DNA of 40,308 nucleotides from Betaproteobacteria bacterium (GCA_004293675.1 READ01000039.1:1-40308), one strand, 5' to 3'; counted from the first letter of the stretch, positions 16,574-25,751 are shown. A program made the numbers and translations. Notes: generated by a model not told the origin, from the letters alone.

Positions 16574-16661
16574 GGGTGGAGCTTAGACGAAAGCGATCCA
16601 GTGGCGGCGTGGAACGCTCGGTTCAATCGGGTTTGGGCGCTTTTCCACCCAAACTGAATCA

Positions 16662-16712
16662 AGCGCGCTTGTCGAAGGGCTAATAAGTTGCCAACAACCC
16701 TTCGACACGCTC
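16662..16712. repeat. Inverted repeat pair between dbpA and panC (CCCTTCGACA type)
   Basis: The left arm ends TTGTCGAAGGG and the right arm begins CCCTTCGACACGCTCAG, separated by about 18 bp. The unit resembles the common dispersed proteobacterial repeat CCCTTCGACAAGCTCAG. As a transcribed hairpin it could slow read-through from panC to dbpA. Confidence 0.65.
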
Positions 16713-16745
16713 AGTGCGGACGACCATGCGAACTAACCACCGAAA

Positions 16746-17579
16746 TTACTTGAGCGTTATTTCCAAGTTGTCCAGCAAACGTGGTGCGCCCAACTTCGCC
16801 GCCGCCAAAATGACCAATTCGCGATCGGAATCACCGGGCATCGCCAAATCGCTGCGTCGGCGCACGGTCACGTAGTCGGGGCGCCAGCCGTGCCGCGCTA
16901 AATCGGTCGAGGCCTCGGCTTCAAGCGTGGCATAGGAATGTGTTCCGCGGTGTAGCGCTTCGCCCATTTCCTGCAGCGTGCGATAGAGGCGCGGCGCTTC
17001 CGCCCGCTCCGCGGCACTTAAATATTGATTGCGCGATGAGAGCGCCAGGCCGTCCGCAGCGCGCACGGTCTCTGCCAGAATGATTTCGACCGGAAGCGCG
17101 AGCTGTCGCGCCATCGTCTCGAGCACCAAGCACTGCTGATAGTCCTTTTTGCCAAACACGGCAGCCTTGGGTTGCACCATGTTGAATAGCTTTAGCACGA
17201 CCGTCGCAACGCCGCGAAAGTGGCCCGGGCGCACAGCACCCTCGAGAATGGTTTCAATCTTTTCGGGCACCACAGAATACGTTTGAGGCTCCGGATAAAG
17301 CTCTTTTTCGTCGGGCGCGAAGACCACATCACACTCAATGCTTTCAAGTTTTTTGCAGTCATCCGCAAGCGTTCGCGGGTAACGATCAAAGTCTTCGTGC
17401 GGACCGAACTGCATTCGATTCACGAAAATGCTGACCACCGTGCAAGCCCCACGCGGCGCGGCCTCCTCGACCAAGCGCAAATGCCCTTCATGCAAATTGC
17501 CCATGGTGGGCACAAAAACATTGTTTGGAACTCCGCTTAAATACTTGCGAAGTTCTTTGACGGTGTGAATGAGTTCCAT
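16746..17579 (-). CDS. panC: Pantothenate synthetase
   Basis: It joins pantoate and beta-alanine with ATP in pantothenate and CoA biosynthesis. The 277-residue protein has the nucleotidyl-transferase signature PTMGNLHEGH (24-33, His30 and His33), the FGKKDYQQC motif, and SSRNQYLS, all diagnostic for PanC. Length matches the family. It lies 38 nt after a HAD phosphatase gene on the same strand and may be co-transcribed with it. The usual partners panB and panD are not in the window. Confidence 0.96.
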   Translation of the reverse strand: MELIHTVKELRKYLSGVPNNVFVPTMGNLHEGHLRLVEEAAPRGACTVVSIFVNRMQFGPHEDFDRYPRTLADDCKKLESIECDVVFAPDEKELYPEPQTYSVVPEKIETILEGAVRPGHFRGVATVVLKLFNMVQPKAAVFGKKDYQQCLVLETMARQLALPVEIILAETVRAADGLALSSRNQYLSAAERAEAPRLYRTLQEMGEALHRGTHSYATLEAEASTDLARHGWRPDYVTVRRRSDLAMPGDSDRELVILAAAKLGAPRLLDNLEITLK

Positions 17580-17617
17580 AGAGGCGTCCTTAAAAATCGA
17601 TGTGGTACATCGTCACG

Positions 17618-18265
17618 CTACTGAAATTGATGCACCGCGTCGACCAGCTCCGACGGGCTGTCAACGATTCGCAGTGCGCCGGCAGCTTCAAGTTCGGCCC
17701 GGTCACCAAATCCCCACAGCACACCGATGGAATTTGTATTGACGTGCAACGCCGCTTCAATGTCTTTGTCGCGATCGCCAATCATCACCGCTTTGGTCGG
17801 GTCGACGTTGTAGTGCGTCACCAGGTGGCTCAGCAGATCGGTCTTCTTGTCGAATCGGCCGTCGAACTCGGGGCCGTGCACGCCGTCAAAATAGCGAGTC
17901 AATTCGAAATGTTCGATGATGCGCTCCGCAAATACTCGGGGTTTACTGGTGCACAGCGCGATCGTAAAGCCCTGAGCGTAGAGCGTTCTGATTGCTTGGG
18001 TCACGCCGTCGTAGATCTGATTTTCTTGCCAACCGTGCTCGGCATAGCGCTCCCGATACAGATGTAGCACGGCTTCGACATCGATGTCGTAAAAGTGTTT
18101 GGGCAAACTTTCGCGAAACGGCGGGCCGATAAAGGGTTTGACTTCTTGCTCTGAAAGCGTTTTGTATCCAAGCTTTGCCAGACCGTAGTTCAAACAGCGT
18201 TGGATCCCAAGCGCGTTGTTGGATACGGTTCCGTCCAAATCGAAAAATAAGGTGGTGATGGGCAC
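17618..18265 (-). CDS. HAD-family phosphatase (phosphoglycolate-phosphatase-like)
   Basis: A 215-residue haloacid-dehalogenase hydrolase, likely cleaving a small phosphate ester. Motif I is FFDLDGTVSN near the N terminus, motif II LCTSKP, motif III contains the KK pair in DGRFDKKTDLL, and motif IV is GDRDKDIEAA. The helical cap between motifs I and II is the small alpha cap of the Gph/PGP subgroup. I chose the GTG at 18265 because the upstream in-frame ATG (18343) would overlap the divergent reductase gene and add residues before the catalytic strand. No strong ribosome binding site is visible. Substrate is unknown. It is divergent from fpr by 30 bp, so promoters must be compact or overlap. 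Confidence 0.88.
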   Translation of the reverse strand: MPITTLFFDLDGTVSNNALGIQRCLNYGLAKLGYKTLSEQEVKPFIGPPFRESLPKHFYDIDVEAVLHLYRERYAEHGWQENQIYDGVTQAIRTLYAQGFTIALCTSKPRVFAERIIEHFELTRYFDGVHGPEFDGRFDKKTDLLSHLVTHYNVDPTKAVMIGDRDKDIEAALHVNTNSIGVLWGFGDRAELEAAGALRIVDSPSELVDAVHQFQ

Positions 18266-18295
18266 GTAAAATCGCTTAAAGCAAGGGGTTGAACT

Positions 18296-19063
18296 ATGTC
18301 TGTTAAGTTTATCGAAGGCCGCATCGTCGGTCGCAAGGATCACACCGAATCACTATTTTCGTTGCAGTTCGATGCGCCGCTCGACGGTTTTGTGGCGGGG
18401 CAGTTTTGCCGCGTGGGCCTGCAACTGGTCACCGAAAAAGGTGACGAGATCGTGATGCGCCCTTACTCACTGGTGAACTCGCCGAACGAGCGCCCTTTCG
18501 AAATCGTGTTGATCGAAGTGGCACAAGCGTCAGGCGGGGTGCTCACTCCGGCGCTGGCGAAGCTCAAAATTGGCGATCCACTCTACGTCGCACCACGCGC
18601 TAACGGGTTCTTTTCGATGCCCGAAGTGCCTGATGCCGATGTGCTTTGGGGGCTTTCCACGGGTACGGCGATCGGTCCGTATTTGAGCTTCATGAAAACG
18701 GATGCGCCTTGGAGTAAGTTCAAGAAAGTAGTGTTCGTACACGCGGTGCGCACCGCCGCAGAGCTGACTTACCGGGATCAAATTGACGCCATCGCACAAG
18801 CACATCCCGAGCAGTTTCAATACATCCCGTTTGTGTCGCGAGAAGACGTTCCCGGTGCAATTCGTGGCCGTATTCCCAACGCCATTGCAGACGGCTCCCT
18901 TGAAGCACGCGCTGGCTTAGCGCTCACCGCTGAAACGTCGCACTGCATGTTGTGCGGCAATCCAGACATGGTCAACGACACCACAGCGATTTTGGAAGCG
19001 CGCGGGCTTCGCAAGCACAAGCGCAAAGAAGCCGGCCACATCACCACCGAAGCGTACTGGTAA
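18296..19063 (+). CDS. fpr: Ferredoxin--NADP(+) reductase
   Basis: A flavoprotein exchanging electrons between NADPH and ferredoxin or flavodoxin. The 255-residue protein has the FAD motif RPYSL (55-59), the pyridine-nucleotide segment STGTAIGPYL (121-130), MLCGNPDMV (218-226), and the terminal TTEAYW typical of bacterial Fpr. Length matches bacterial-type FNR. It is the first plus-strand gene after the HAD gene and is followed by an aquaporin gene after 133 bp. In other bacteria Fpr serves redox homeostasis and oxidative-stress tolerance. Confidence 0.94.
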   Translation: MSVKFIEGRIVGRKDHTESLFSLQFDAPLDGFVAGQFCRVGLQLVTEKGDEIVMRPYSLVNSPNERPFEIVLIEVAQASGGVLTPALAKLKIGDPLYVAPRANGFFSMPEVPDADVLWGLSTGTAIGPYLSFMKTDAPWSKFKKVVFVHAVRTAAELTYRDQIDAIAQAHPEQFQYIPFVSREDVPGAIRGRIPNAIADGSLEARAGLALTAETSHCMLCGNPDMVNDTTAILEARGLRKHKRKEAGHITTEAYW

Positions 19064-19196
19064 ATCATCGCTTTACCGCGCAAAGTGGAATTATCTGAGA
19101 ATGTTCGACGCTTTCAATTTCGGGTTGACACACGGCGGGCACGAATGCACATTTCATCTTTCGCGCGCAACCTAGTCGCGCTTTTTTGGGGACATC

Positions 19197-19880
19197 ATGA
19201 ATAAACTTGCAGCAGAATTCATTGGCACTTTTTGGCTGGTTTTGGGCGGTTGCGGCAGCGCCGTTTTGGCCGCAGCGTTTCCAGGCGTTGGCATTGGATT
19301 GCACGGCGTTTCGCTCGCGTTTGGACTGACGGTTTTGACCATGGCGTATGCCATCGGCCACATCTCCGGCTGCCACTTAAATCCGGCAGTATCCGTTGGG
19401 TTGTGGGCAGGCGGGCGCTTCGAAGGTAAAGATTTGCTCGGCTACATCATCGCGCAAACGCTCGGCGCAATTGCCGCTGCCGCCGTGCTCTACGTGATTG
19501 CTACGGGACGTGCGGGCGTTGACATTGGCGGATTCGCATCCAATGGCTATGACGCACTCTCGCCCGGAAAATACTCGATGATGGCGGCGCTCGTCACCGA
19601 AATCGTCATGACCGCGATGTTCCTGTTCGTCATCATGGGGGCAACCGACAAGCGCGCACCGGCTGGCTTCGCACCGATCGCCATCGGACTGTGCTTAACG
19701 CTCATCCACTTGGTCAGCATTCCGATCACCAACACCTCAGTTAATCCAGCGCGCAGCACAGGCGTTGCGTTGTTTGCAGGCGGTGGCTATGTCGCCCAGC
19801 TCTGGTTATTCTGGATTGCTCCGATTGTCGGCGGCGCGATTGGCGCAGTTGTTTACAAGTTTGTGGCGAAGCGGGATTAG
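19197..19880 (+). CDS. aqpZ: Aquaporin Z
   Basis: An inner-membrane water channel of the MIP family. The 227-residue protein has six membrane segments plus two half-helices carrying NPA motifs at 62-64 and 183-185. The selectivity-filter residues resemble AqpZ (His171 and Arg186, with [14 protein letters not shown]), supporting a water channel rather than a glycerol facilitator. GGGGA precedes the ATG at a good distance. Its neighbours do not suggest a shared pathway. Confidence 0.95.
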   Translation: MNKLAAEFIGTFWLVLGGCGSAVLAAAFPGVGIGLHGVSLAFGLTVLTMAYAIGHISGCHLNPAVSVGLWAGGRFEGKDLLGYIIAQTLGAIAAAAVLYVIATGRAGVDIGGFASNGYDALSPGKYSMMAALVTEIVMTAMFLFVIMGATDKRAPAGFAPIAIGLCLTLIHLVSIPITNTSVNPARSTGVALFAGGGYVAQLWLFWIAPIVGGAIGAVVYKFVAKRD

Positions 19881-19957
19881 TCGCGATTCTCTTTTGCGAT
19901 CCCATCGCCGTGAACCTGTCGAGGGGTTGGCGGCGTGGGTTGGAGGCAAACGGATGC

Positions 19958-20953
19958 TCAGTTCGATGGCAGGAGCGACGCTAGATGTAGCCCATCGGCT
20001 GCCAATTTTGCGCTGACATTGATCCGACTCATGTGACCATATTCGAACGCGTTGCGTGGCCCGTTTCCCGAAGCTCGGGAGAACATGCCAACAACGCGGC
20101 CGCTTGCATCGAGGACTGGCGATCCGCTATTGCCCATCGATCCATCTACATCTGATGCGAAGTAGCCCTCGGGATTCACGTCCAAAGCGCTGCCACAGGA
20201 AATGCGCAGTGTGCCATCCGCATCGGTGTATCCAACCGATTCGAGTGACTCGCTTTTCCTTGCGCTGCGAAGCGGAAAACCCGCCATCCACAGCGGTTCG
20301 GATACGGCCACCGACCTCTCGGACAGACGGAGAAAGGCTGACGGGGGTGGATCAACTCGCAGCAGCGCCGTATCTTCTCTAAGCTGCGATTGCCCGTTCC
20401 CATCCTGTGAAATCGCGCGTGACTCGGGCGGGTTGGAAACAAGCCACAGTGCCGTGGCATTGCGCCACTGCCAATGACCCGCGTCGGTTCGGTAGGCGAC
20501 CTGCGCTCGAAGAGATCTGCACGGAACTTCGCGGTCAATCACCCCGCCCTCGCGACCGTAGTTCGCGATCTCGGCTGTGACCAGGTGATAGTTGGTAAGG
20601 ACATGACCTCCTGGAGTGATTGAAAATCCGCTACCGCCGCCGTCAAGCGGAACCGTCACAGGGAATTGAAGCCCAGACTTCACGGCTCTGGCGAATTCGT
20701 GGCGAACCATACCCATCGCAAACTCAGGATCATTCACCTTCGCGACATCGTCCGACGTGAAAAATCGATACCAACATTCGCTACCGTCGGGCAGCGATTC
20801 GTTGCGCGCCTGATTTCGCGCTTGCTCTGGGGTTTTCGCTACGTCAAGGATCAAGACTGTGCGCGGGAGAATCCGAACCATTGCAGCACAAATTTCGTCA
20901 GAGGTAATGCCTGGAATTTGCAACTGACCTGGATGGAAGAACCCCTCGGACAT
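19958..20953 (-). CDS. Trypsin-like serine protease without signal peptide
   Basis: A 331-residue protein whose residues about 100-320 form a chymotrypsin/V8-like protease. The triad is visible: His123 in TNYHLV, Asp194 in REDTALLRV and Ser276 in GNSGSPV. No signal peptide or membrane segment is present, so it is probably cytoplasmic, unlike DegP/DegS proteases, and no PDZ domain follows. Residues 1-95 are a distinct domain of unknown function. The gene lies 151 bp downstream of a TPR-protein gene on the same strand, with a perfect inverted repeat between. Intracellular trypsin-like proteases paired with helper proteins occur in some bacterial conflict systems, but nothing here proves that role. 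Substrate unknown. Confidence 0.8.
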   Translation of the reverse strand: MSEGFFHPGQLQIPGITSDEICAAMVRILPRTVLILDVAKTPEQARNQARNESLPDGSECWYRFFTSDDVAKVNDPEFAMGMVRHEFARAVKSGLQFPVTVPLDGGGSGFSITPGGHVLTNYHLVTAEIANYGREGGVIDREVPCRSLRAQVAYRTDAGHWQWRNATALWLVSNPPESRAISQDGNGQSQLREDTALLRVDPPPSAFLRLSERSVAVSEPLWMAGFPLRSARKSESLESVGYTDADGTLRISCGSALDVNPEGYFASDVDGSMGNSGSPVLDASGRVVGMFSRASGNGPRNAFEYGHMSRINVSAKLAADGLHLASLLPSN

Positions 20954-21006
20954 GATGGCTCCTTTCTACGATGCTTGACTGCCGGAGCGTACGCGGGGCA
21001 AATGAG

Positions 21007-21050
21007 CCTTTTCACGTTGAAGGATCATCTTACACATGTCCGTGAAAAGG
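21007..21050. promoter_or_regulatory. Perfect 10-bp inverted repeat upstream of the protease gene
   Basis: CCTTTTCACG (21007..21016) and CGTGAAAAGG (21041..21050) are exact reverse complements with a 24-nt spacer, and AGGATCA follows each arm region. It lies 54 bp before the protease start. It could be an operator or a hairpin in a TPR-protease transcript. Confidence 0.5.
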
Positions 21051-21104
21051 ATCACAGTTCCGCTGGCATGACGGTTGCGAACGAGTGTTGCACCCGACAG
21101 CAGG

Positions 21105-21599
21105 TTACGGCCAAGTACGATCAATGTCTGCCGCATAAAAGTCGATGGCGCGACTATAAGCGAGGATACTTTCATCGCGTGATGTCCGCGCCAGCAGTCG
21201 TAGAAGCGCTTCGACTGCCTCCTTCGAGTGGCCGAGATTGTGTCGCGTCATCGCGAGAAACACCTGGACTTCTGCTGCCTCTGGAAACTCGGCTCGAGCG
21301 ATGAGAAGTGTTCGCTCCGCATCCTCAAACCGGCCAAGGGTTCGGTAGGTGCTTCCCAAGCCAACAAGTGCGCTGCGTCGAGTGGCTGCAACAAGATCGC
21401 CCGAAAGAGCGGCTACATAAAACGGCACGGCCTCCGCTTCCATGCCCAGAAAGTCGTGCACGCAGGCCGCTTCGTATTGCAACATGGCATCATCAGGATG
21501 CGCGTTGACCAGCGTCATGAGTAGGTCGCGCGCCTCCTGGTGCTTTCCTTCTTGGCGAAGACGTTTGACTTGTTCTGTGTTGGTCAGCTGCGATGTCAT
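21105..21599 (-). CDS. Tetratricopeptide repeat protein
   Basis: A 164-residue all-helical protein with about three TPR-like units: about residues 10-38 (EARDLLMTLVNAHPDD), 43-90 (YEAACVHDFLGMEAEAVPFY and ALVGLGSTYRTLGRFEDAERTL), and 100-135 (EVQVFLAMTRHNLGHSKEAVEALL). The segment RRSALVGLGSTYRTLG is typical of the TPR_5 family. Such proteins mediate protein interactions and have no enzymatic signature. An in-frame TTG (21611) could add four residues. It lies upstream of the trypsin-like protease on the same strand, and the two may form one unit. No function is recognised. Confidence 0.8.
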   Translation of the reverse strand: MTSQLTNTEQVKRLRQEGKHQEARDLLMTLVNAHPDDAMLQYEAACVHDFLGMEAEAVPFYVAALSGDLVAATRRSALVGLGSTYRTLGRFEDAERTLLIARAEFPEAAEVQVFLAMTRHNLGHSKEAVEALLRLLARTSRDESILAYSRAIDFYAADIDRTWP

Positions 21600-21679
21600 T
21601 CGGTTGTCCAATGAATTGTCAGTGTTTTAAGTAACGGGTGAGCACTACGCGCAGACACTTTGGATAGCGGTGCCGTTGT

Positions 21680-21704
21680 GGTTCGACGGGCTCACCACGA
21701 ACGG
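21680..21704. repeat. Dispersed short repeat, family A
   Basis: Third intergenic copy of the GGTTCGAC...GAACGG unit, between the ABC exporter and TPR genes. Confidence 0.8.
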
Positions 21705-21762
21705 GGTGGAGGTTAGCGCGAGCTCGACCGTGTTTCTTTCTCCGCCAGCACCCTCATCCCTG

Positions 21763-21788
21763 CCCCTCTCCCGCCTGCGGGAGAGGGG
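21763..21788. repeat. CCCCTCTCCC palindrome (family C-like)
   Basis: A 12-bp perfect stem CCCCTCTCCCGC/GCGGGAGAGGGG with a 2-nt loop, preceded by CACCCTCATCCCTG. It is related in composition to the coding repeat family C but lies between genes. On the minus strand it is upstream of the ABC exporter's stop and cannot be that gene's terminator; it could affect transcripts from the TPR gene side only if those began upstream. Confidence 0.7.
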
Positions 21789-21892
21789 TTCAGAGCCCTC
21801 TTCAGTCCAGATCAATCGCCGACTCGTTAAGTGGTCGTATCTGCGCGTTGCAGGTTGCGAAGCGTTGCGCCAGTGACCCATCGATCCACGCG

Positions 21893-23719
21893 CTATTGCT
21901 CTCCCAAGAACCCACCGCTCTGATGCGCCCACAACCTGGCGTACAAGCCATCAGCCGCGAGCAGCTGTTGGTGCGTGCCTTCTTCGATGATGCGGCCTTC
22001 GTCGAGCACGACTAAACGATCCATCGCAGCAATCGTAGACAGGCGATGTGCAATGGCGACCACCGTTTTACCTTCCATCAAGCGATACAAGCTTTGTTGG
22101 ATGGCTGCTTCGACTTCTGAATCGAGTGCGCTCGTCGCTTCGTCGAGCAACAAAATCGGTGCGTCTTTGAGCATCACGCGAGCGATGGCGATGCGTTGCC
22201 GCTGTCCACCCGATAGCTTGACGCCGCGCTCGCCGACGTGCGCGTCGTAGCCTTTGCGATCTTTGGGATCGGTGAGTGAGTCAATGAAGGCGCTGGCTTC
22301 TGCCCGCTCGGCGGCGTGGCGCATTTGCTCTTCGGTGGCGTCTGGGCGGCCGTACATGATGTTTTCGCGCACTGAGCGATGCAGGAGCGAGGTGTCTTGC
22401 GTGACCATGCCGATTTGCGCACGCAAAGAATCTTGGGTGGCGGTAGCGATGGGCTGGCCATCGATAAGCACCCGACCTTTCTCCACATCGTAGAAACGAA
22501 GCAACAAGTTAACGATAGTTGACTTGCCCGCACCAGAACGGCCCACGAGACCGATTTTTTCGCCCGCGCGAATCTTTAGCGTGAAGTCCTTAAGCACTTC
22601 CTTTTTGCCACCATACGCGAAATCAACAGCGTCGAATTGCACTTCGCCGTGCGTCACTTTGAGGGGCGTTGCATTCGGTGCGTCGACAATCGTGTGGGCT
22701 TTCGAGAGCGTGCTGATGCCATCGCGAACGGTGCCAATTTGCTCAAACAGCTGCGCGAATTCCCACATGATCCAATGCGACATGCCGTTCAAACGCATGG
22801 CCATCGCCGTTGATGCAGCGACCGCACCGACGCCCACTTCGCCGCGCATCCACAGATAGAGTGCTACGCCAGCGGTCGATGCAATCAGCAGCGCGCTCAT
22901 GATCTGATTGACCACGTCAAAGCTCGTAATCAAACGCCACTGGGTGTAGACGGTCGACATGAATTCTTGCATCGCGGTGCGAACGTAGCTCGATTCGCGC
23001 TTGGCGTGCGAGAAGAGTTTGACGGTGCTGATGTTGGTGTAGGCGTCAGTGATTCGGCCCGTCATCAACGAGCGGGCGTCGGCTTGCTGCTGAGCGATTT
23101 TTCCCAGACGTGGCACAAAGAAAAGTAGCGCACAGGCATACATTGCAAGCCAACCCAAAAACGGCAACATCATGCGCCATTCAAAGCCACCGGTCACTGC
23201 GATGATGGTCGTGAAATAGATGACGACGTAAACCAAGATATCAGCGAACAACATCCAAACATCGCGAACAGCGAGCGCGGTTTGCATGACCTTGGTTGAG
23301 ACGCGTCCGGCAAACTCGTCTTGATAAAAGCTCATGCTCTGCGCGAGCATCGTGCGGTGGAAATTCCAACGCAACCGCATGGGGAAATTGCCCATGAGCG
23401 TTTGATGCTTTACCGTGGCTTGAAACGCGACGAGCAGCGGGCTGGCGAGCACGATCAGCGCAAGCCAAAAGAGCGTCATCTGATGTTCTGCCCAAAGTTT
23501 GCTCGGCTCGGTTTTACCGAGCCAATCGATGATGTTGCCCAGCATGGAAAACAGAATCGCTTCAAAGAATCCCACGCCAGCAGTCAGTAACGTGACCGCC
23601 AAAACATACTTCTTCGTTCCGTCTGCGGTCTGCCAAAGAAACGCAAGTAACGTTTTTGGTGGTGGTGCAGCTTCGGTTTCCGGATAGGGATCGACTAATT
23701 TTTCGAAATACTTAAACAT
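21893..23719 (-). CDS. ABC transporter fusing permease and ATPase (exporter type)
   Basis: A 608-residue half-transporter of the ABCB/MsbA class that would dimerise in the inner membrane. Residues about 35-330 form the six-helix transmembrane domain. The C-terminal ATPase has Walker A GRSGAGKST, Q-loop MVTQDTSLLHRSV, signature LSGGQRQR, Walker B ILLLDEATSALD and switch His in AIAHRLSTI. Substrate cannot be told from sequence: lipid, drug and peptide exporters share this layout. It starts 79 nt after an MFS exporter gene on the same strand, so the two may form an export operon. Confidence 0.9.
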   Translation of the reverse strand: MFKYFEKLVDPYPETEAAPPPKTLLAFLWQTADGTKKYVLAVTLLTAGVGFFEAILFSMLGNIIDWLGKTEPSKLWAEHQMTLFWLALIVLASPLLVAFQATVKHQTLMGNFPMRLRWNFHRTMLAQSMSFYQDEFAGRVSTKVMQTALAVRDVWMLFADILVYVVIYFTTIIAVTGGFEWRMMLPFLGWLAMYACALLFFVPRLGKIAQQQADARSLMTGRITDAYTNISTVKLFSHAKRESSYVRTAMQEFMSTVYTQWRLITSFDVVNQIMSALLIASTAGVALYLWMRGEVGVGAVAASTAMAMRLNGMSHWIMWEFAQLFEQIGTVRDGISTLSKAHTIVDAPNATPLKVTHGEVQFDAVDFAYGGKKEVLKDFTLKIRAGEKIGLVGRSGAGKSTIVNLLLRFYDVEKGRVLIDGQPIATATQDSLRAQIGMVTQDTSLLHRSVRENIMYGRPDATEEQMRHAAERAEASAFIDSLTDPKDRKGYDAHVGERGVKLSGGQRQRIAIARVMLKDAPILLLDEATSALDSEVEAAIQQSLYRLMEGKTVVAIAHRLSTIAAMDRLVVLDEGRIIEEGTHQQLLAADGLYARLWAHQSGGFLGEQ

Positions 23720-23798
23720 AATTTTTTTCTAATAGTGGCGCGACGGATCGCGCGCAAGTTCAATTCATTGTTTCGCATCGACTGTGCGGGCCGTGTGT

Positions 23799-25115
23799 TT
23801 ACGGTGCCGCAGTTGCAATCGATGGCAATCGTTTGGTCATCATGAGCGTTTGATTGCGCCATGCAAAAACGGTGAGCACGACGACGCCCAAGCCTGCGCA
23901 CGCTAACGACGCGCGAAGCCCAATGTGCTCGCCAACATAGCCGCCAATCAATGCGCCAGGACCCGCGCCGAGCAAGATGATCCAGCGCATGGTGCTGGTC
24001 ATTCGCCCCAACAGCGGCTCGGGTGTTGACGCTTGGCGGAGCGACAGAAAGTTGACGAATATCAACGTCGCGCCGCACGAAAAACAGGTCAGCATGAAGC
24101 CAAACACCAGCTGCCCAATGACTGATGCTGGCGCAGCAGCAAGGGCCAGCCAGCCGATCGCCGACACACCAAAGCCCGCAACCATCGTAGGCCCCGGACC
24201 ATAGTGTTCGCTGACCCGCTTTCCGTACACGCTCGCCACAATCGTGCCGACGCCCATGCCGATGTAGCAAAGACCAATCGTCTGCGCGCTCATACCGAGC
24301 TCGCGCGATGCCACCAAAATTTGCACAACGCTGGCCATGTGATGAAACATTTGCCACGTCGAAACAAACAGCGCCATCGTCCACAGCAATTTGGTTTCCG
24401 CCACAAAACGCAAGCCCTCTTTGAGCTGCGCCCAGAAGCTTACTTTCGTACGTGGTGCGATGGTTTCTTCCACACGAATACCGCGCAGCAGCACGACCGC
24501 GCCAAAGATTAAGATCGCATCGAGGGCGATGGCGATGGGCGCGCCCAGCGTTTTGATCAGTGCGCCAGCAATGCCCGGCCCTGCGATTTCGGAGCCCGAA
24601 ACAGCGAGCGCATTTTTGCTGTGTGCCTCGACCAGACGATCGCGCGACACGATTTGCGTGAGCACGATTTGTGCAGCCGATCCTGCCACCACATGCACAC
24701 AACCGAGCACCACTCCGACCACGTAGAGCCACGTCATGCTGAGCATGCCAGTCCAAGCGGCAATCGGCACACTCATCAGGGTCACCGCGAAAACGAGCTC
24801 GCCGATGATGTAGACCGGCATCTTTTTTACGCGATCGAGCCACACGCCCGCTGGGAGCGAGAGCAAAACAAACGGCGCGATTTCGAAAAACATCAGAAAG
24901 CCCATTTGCGTGGGCGATGCGTTAAGAATGGTGACAGCCGTGAGCGGTAGCGCGAGCATCGTGATCTGCGCACCGAAGTGCGTGACCACCACCGACGCGA
25001 AGATGCGCCGGTAGTTGACGTTTCGAAGCAAGTCGTCAGCGGCAAGCTTTGGTAGCCGCAGCAGACTGTGCAGTCGTATTCGTATTCGATCAAAAAAGTG
25101 AAGTGAAGTTTGCAT
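23799..25115 (-). CDS. MFS transporter (EntS-like exporter family)
   Basis: A 438-residue major facilitator protein with about 12 membrane segments. The early motif LPAGVWLDRVKKMPVYI corresponds to the MFS loop 2-3 signature, and the overall pattern (VVVTHFGAQITMLALPLTAV at the first helix) resembles the MFS_3/EntS group, which includes siderophore and drug exporters. The ATG at 25115 is preferred over a TTG four codons upstream. Upstream lie a CGAGCAT-TCG-ATGCTCG palindrome and a possible 37-residue ORF. No siderophore genes are near, so the substrate is unknown. Confidence 0.9.
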   Translation of the reverse strand: MQTSLHFFDRIRIRLHSLLRLPKLAADDLLRNVNYRRIFASVVVTHFGAQITMLALPLTAVTILNASPTQMGFLMFFEIAPFVLLSLPAGVWLDRVKKMPVYIIGELVFAVTLMSVPIAAWTGMLSMTWLYVVGVVLGCVHVVAGSAAQIVLTQIVSRDRLVEAHSKNALAVSGSEIAGPGIAGALIKTLGAPIAIALDAILIFGAVVLLRGIRVEETIAPRTKVSFWAQLKEGLRFVAETKLLWTMALFVSTWQMFHHMASVVQILVASRELGMSAQTIGLCYIGMGVGTIVASVYGKRVSEHYGPGPTMVAGFGVSAIGWLALAAAPASVIGQLVFGFMLTCFSCGATLIFVNFLSLRQASTPEPLLGRMTSTMRWIILLGAGPGALIGGYVGEHIGLRASLACAGLGVVVLTVFAWRNQTLMMTKRLPSIATAAP

Positions 25116-25142
25116 AACGAATCTCAATGGACGCCACGAGAG

Positions 25143-25159
25143 CGAGCATTCGATGCTCG
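25143..25159. promoter_or_regulatory. Palindrome upstream of the MFS gene
   Basis: A perfect 7-bp inverted repeat (CGAGCAT/ATGCTCG, 3-nt spacer) lies 28-44 bp before the MFS start. The size and place suit a repressor operator, but a chance match is possible. Confidence 0.4.
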
Positions 25160-25320
25160 GTGTTCGGCGCGAAAAATTTAGCGGCAGTCGCAGCGGACGC
25201 GCTCGGCGGACAATGAAAATGCCCGGCGAGCCGCTCGCGCGACGACGAAAACAGACGGAGGTTGACTGCGGCGGAGTAAGCGTCGACTAGTTGTGTCGAA
25301 CCGACAGCGCTAACGCGATT

Positions 25321-25434
25321 TCAACGCGGGTGTTTTGGATAGACGACCAGCGGACGAGCGCCGAATACCGCACCCATCGCAATGCCGTTGGCGCTGATGA
25401 AAGCGGTGCTGGATTGGAAAGTGGTGGTGTTCAT
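25321..25434 (-). CDS. Possible 37-residue small protein or leader peptide
   Basis: A short ORF starting ATG with AAAGGA 8 nt upstream, encoding MNTTTFQSSTAFISANG followed by a small hydrophobic patch (AMGAVFGARPLVVY) and a basic end. No family is recognised. It lies about 200 bp upstream of the MFS gene on the same strand, so it could be a leader peptide. The ribosome binding site is the main support; it could also be chance. Confidence 0.3.
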   Translation of the reverse strand: MNTTTFQSSTAFISANGIAMGAVFGARPLVVYPKHPR

Positions 25435-25751
25435 TCGGGTGTCCTTTCAGGTGCGAAAAGTGCGCGATGCAACGATTGTGTCGATGTGCGCTGGTGCACG
25501 AATTTGAAGATAGCGCATCGGAGGCGTTTGCGCTAGTGCTTCATGAACTTGCTCTCGGCACAGATCCGGAATGTGTCGCAGCGATGCAACCGACTCTACA
25601 AGAAACAACACTATGCCTAAAGGCCAAGAGAAATATGACCTTTAGCCACTTTTATAAGTTAATCAACAATGCGATCAAATTCACGATAGGCCAGTATTTG
25701 ATGGGCATTGATCAAAAAAGCTTTACGCCAAGAGAGCGAGCCGCACGCAGA
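25435..25751. other. Intergenic region beside metH, partly AT-rich
   Basis: No convincing gene. The part 25600-25720 is AT-rich and contains an inverted repeat CTAAAGG...CCTTTAG (16-nt spacer). A 116-codon plus-strand reading frame (25467..25817) crosses it but overlaps the end of metH and looks non-coding. Confidence 0.5.

Noticed and set aside
23695-24843. 382-codon minus-strand frame
   Set aside because: It overlaps the MFS transporter in another frame; its translation is rich in Arg, Cys and His with no membrane segments, typical of a shadow frame.
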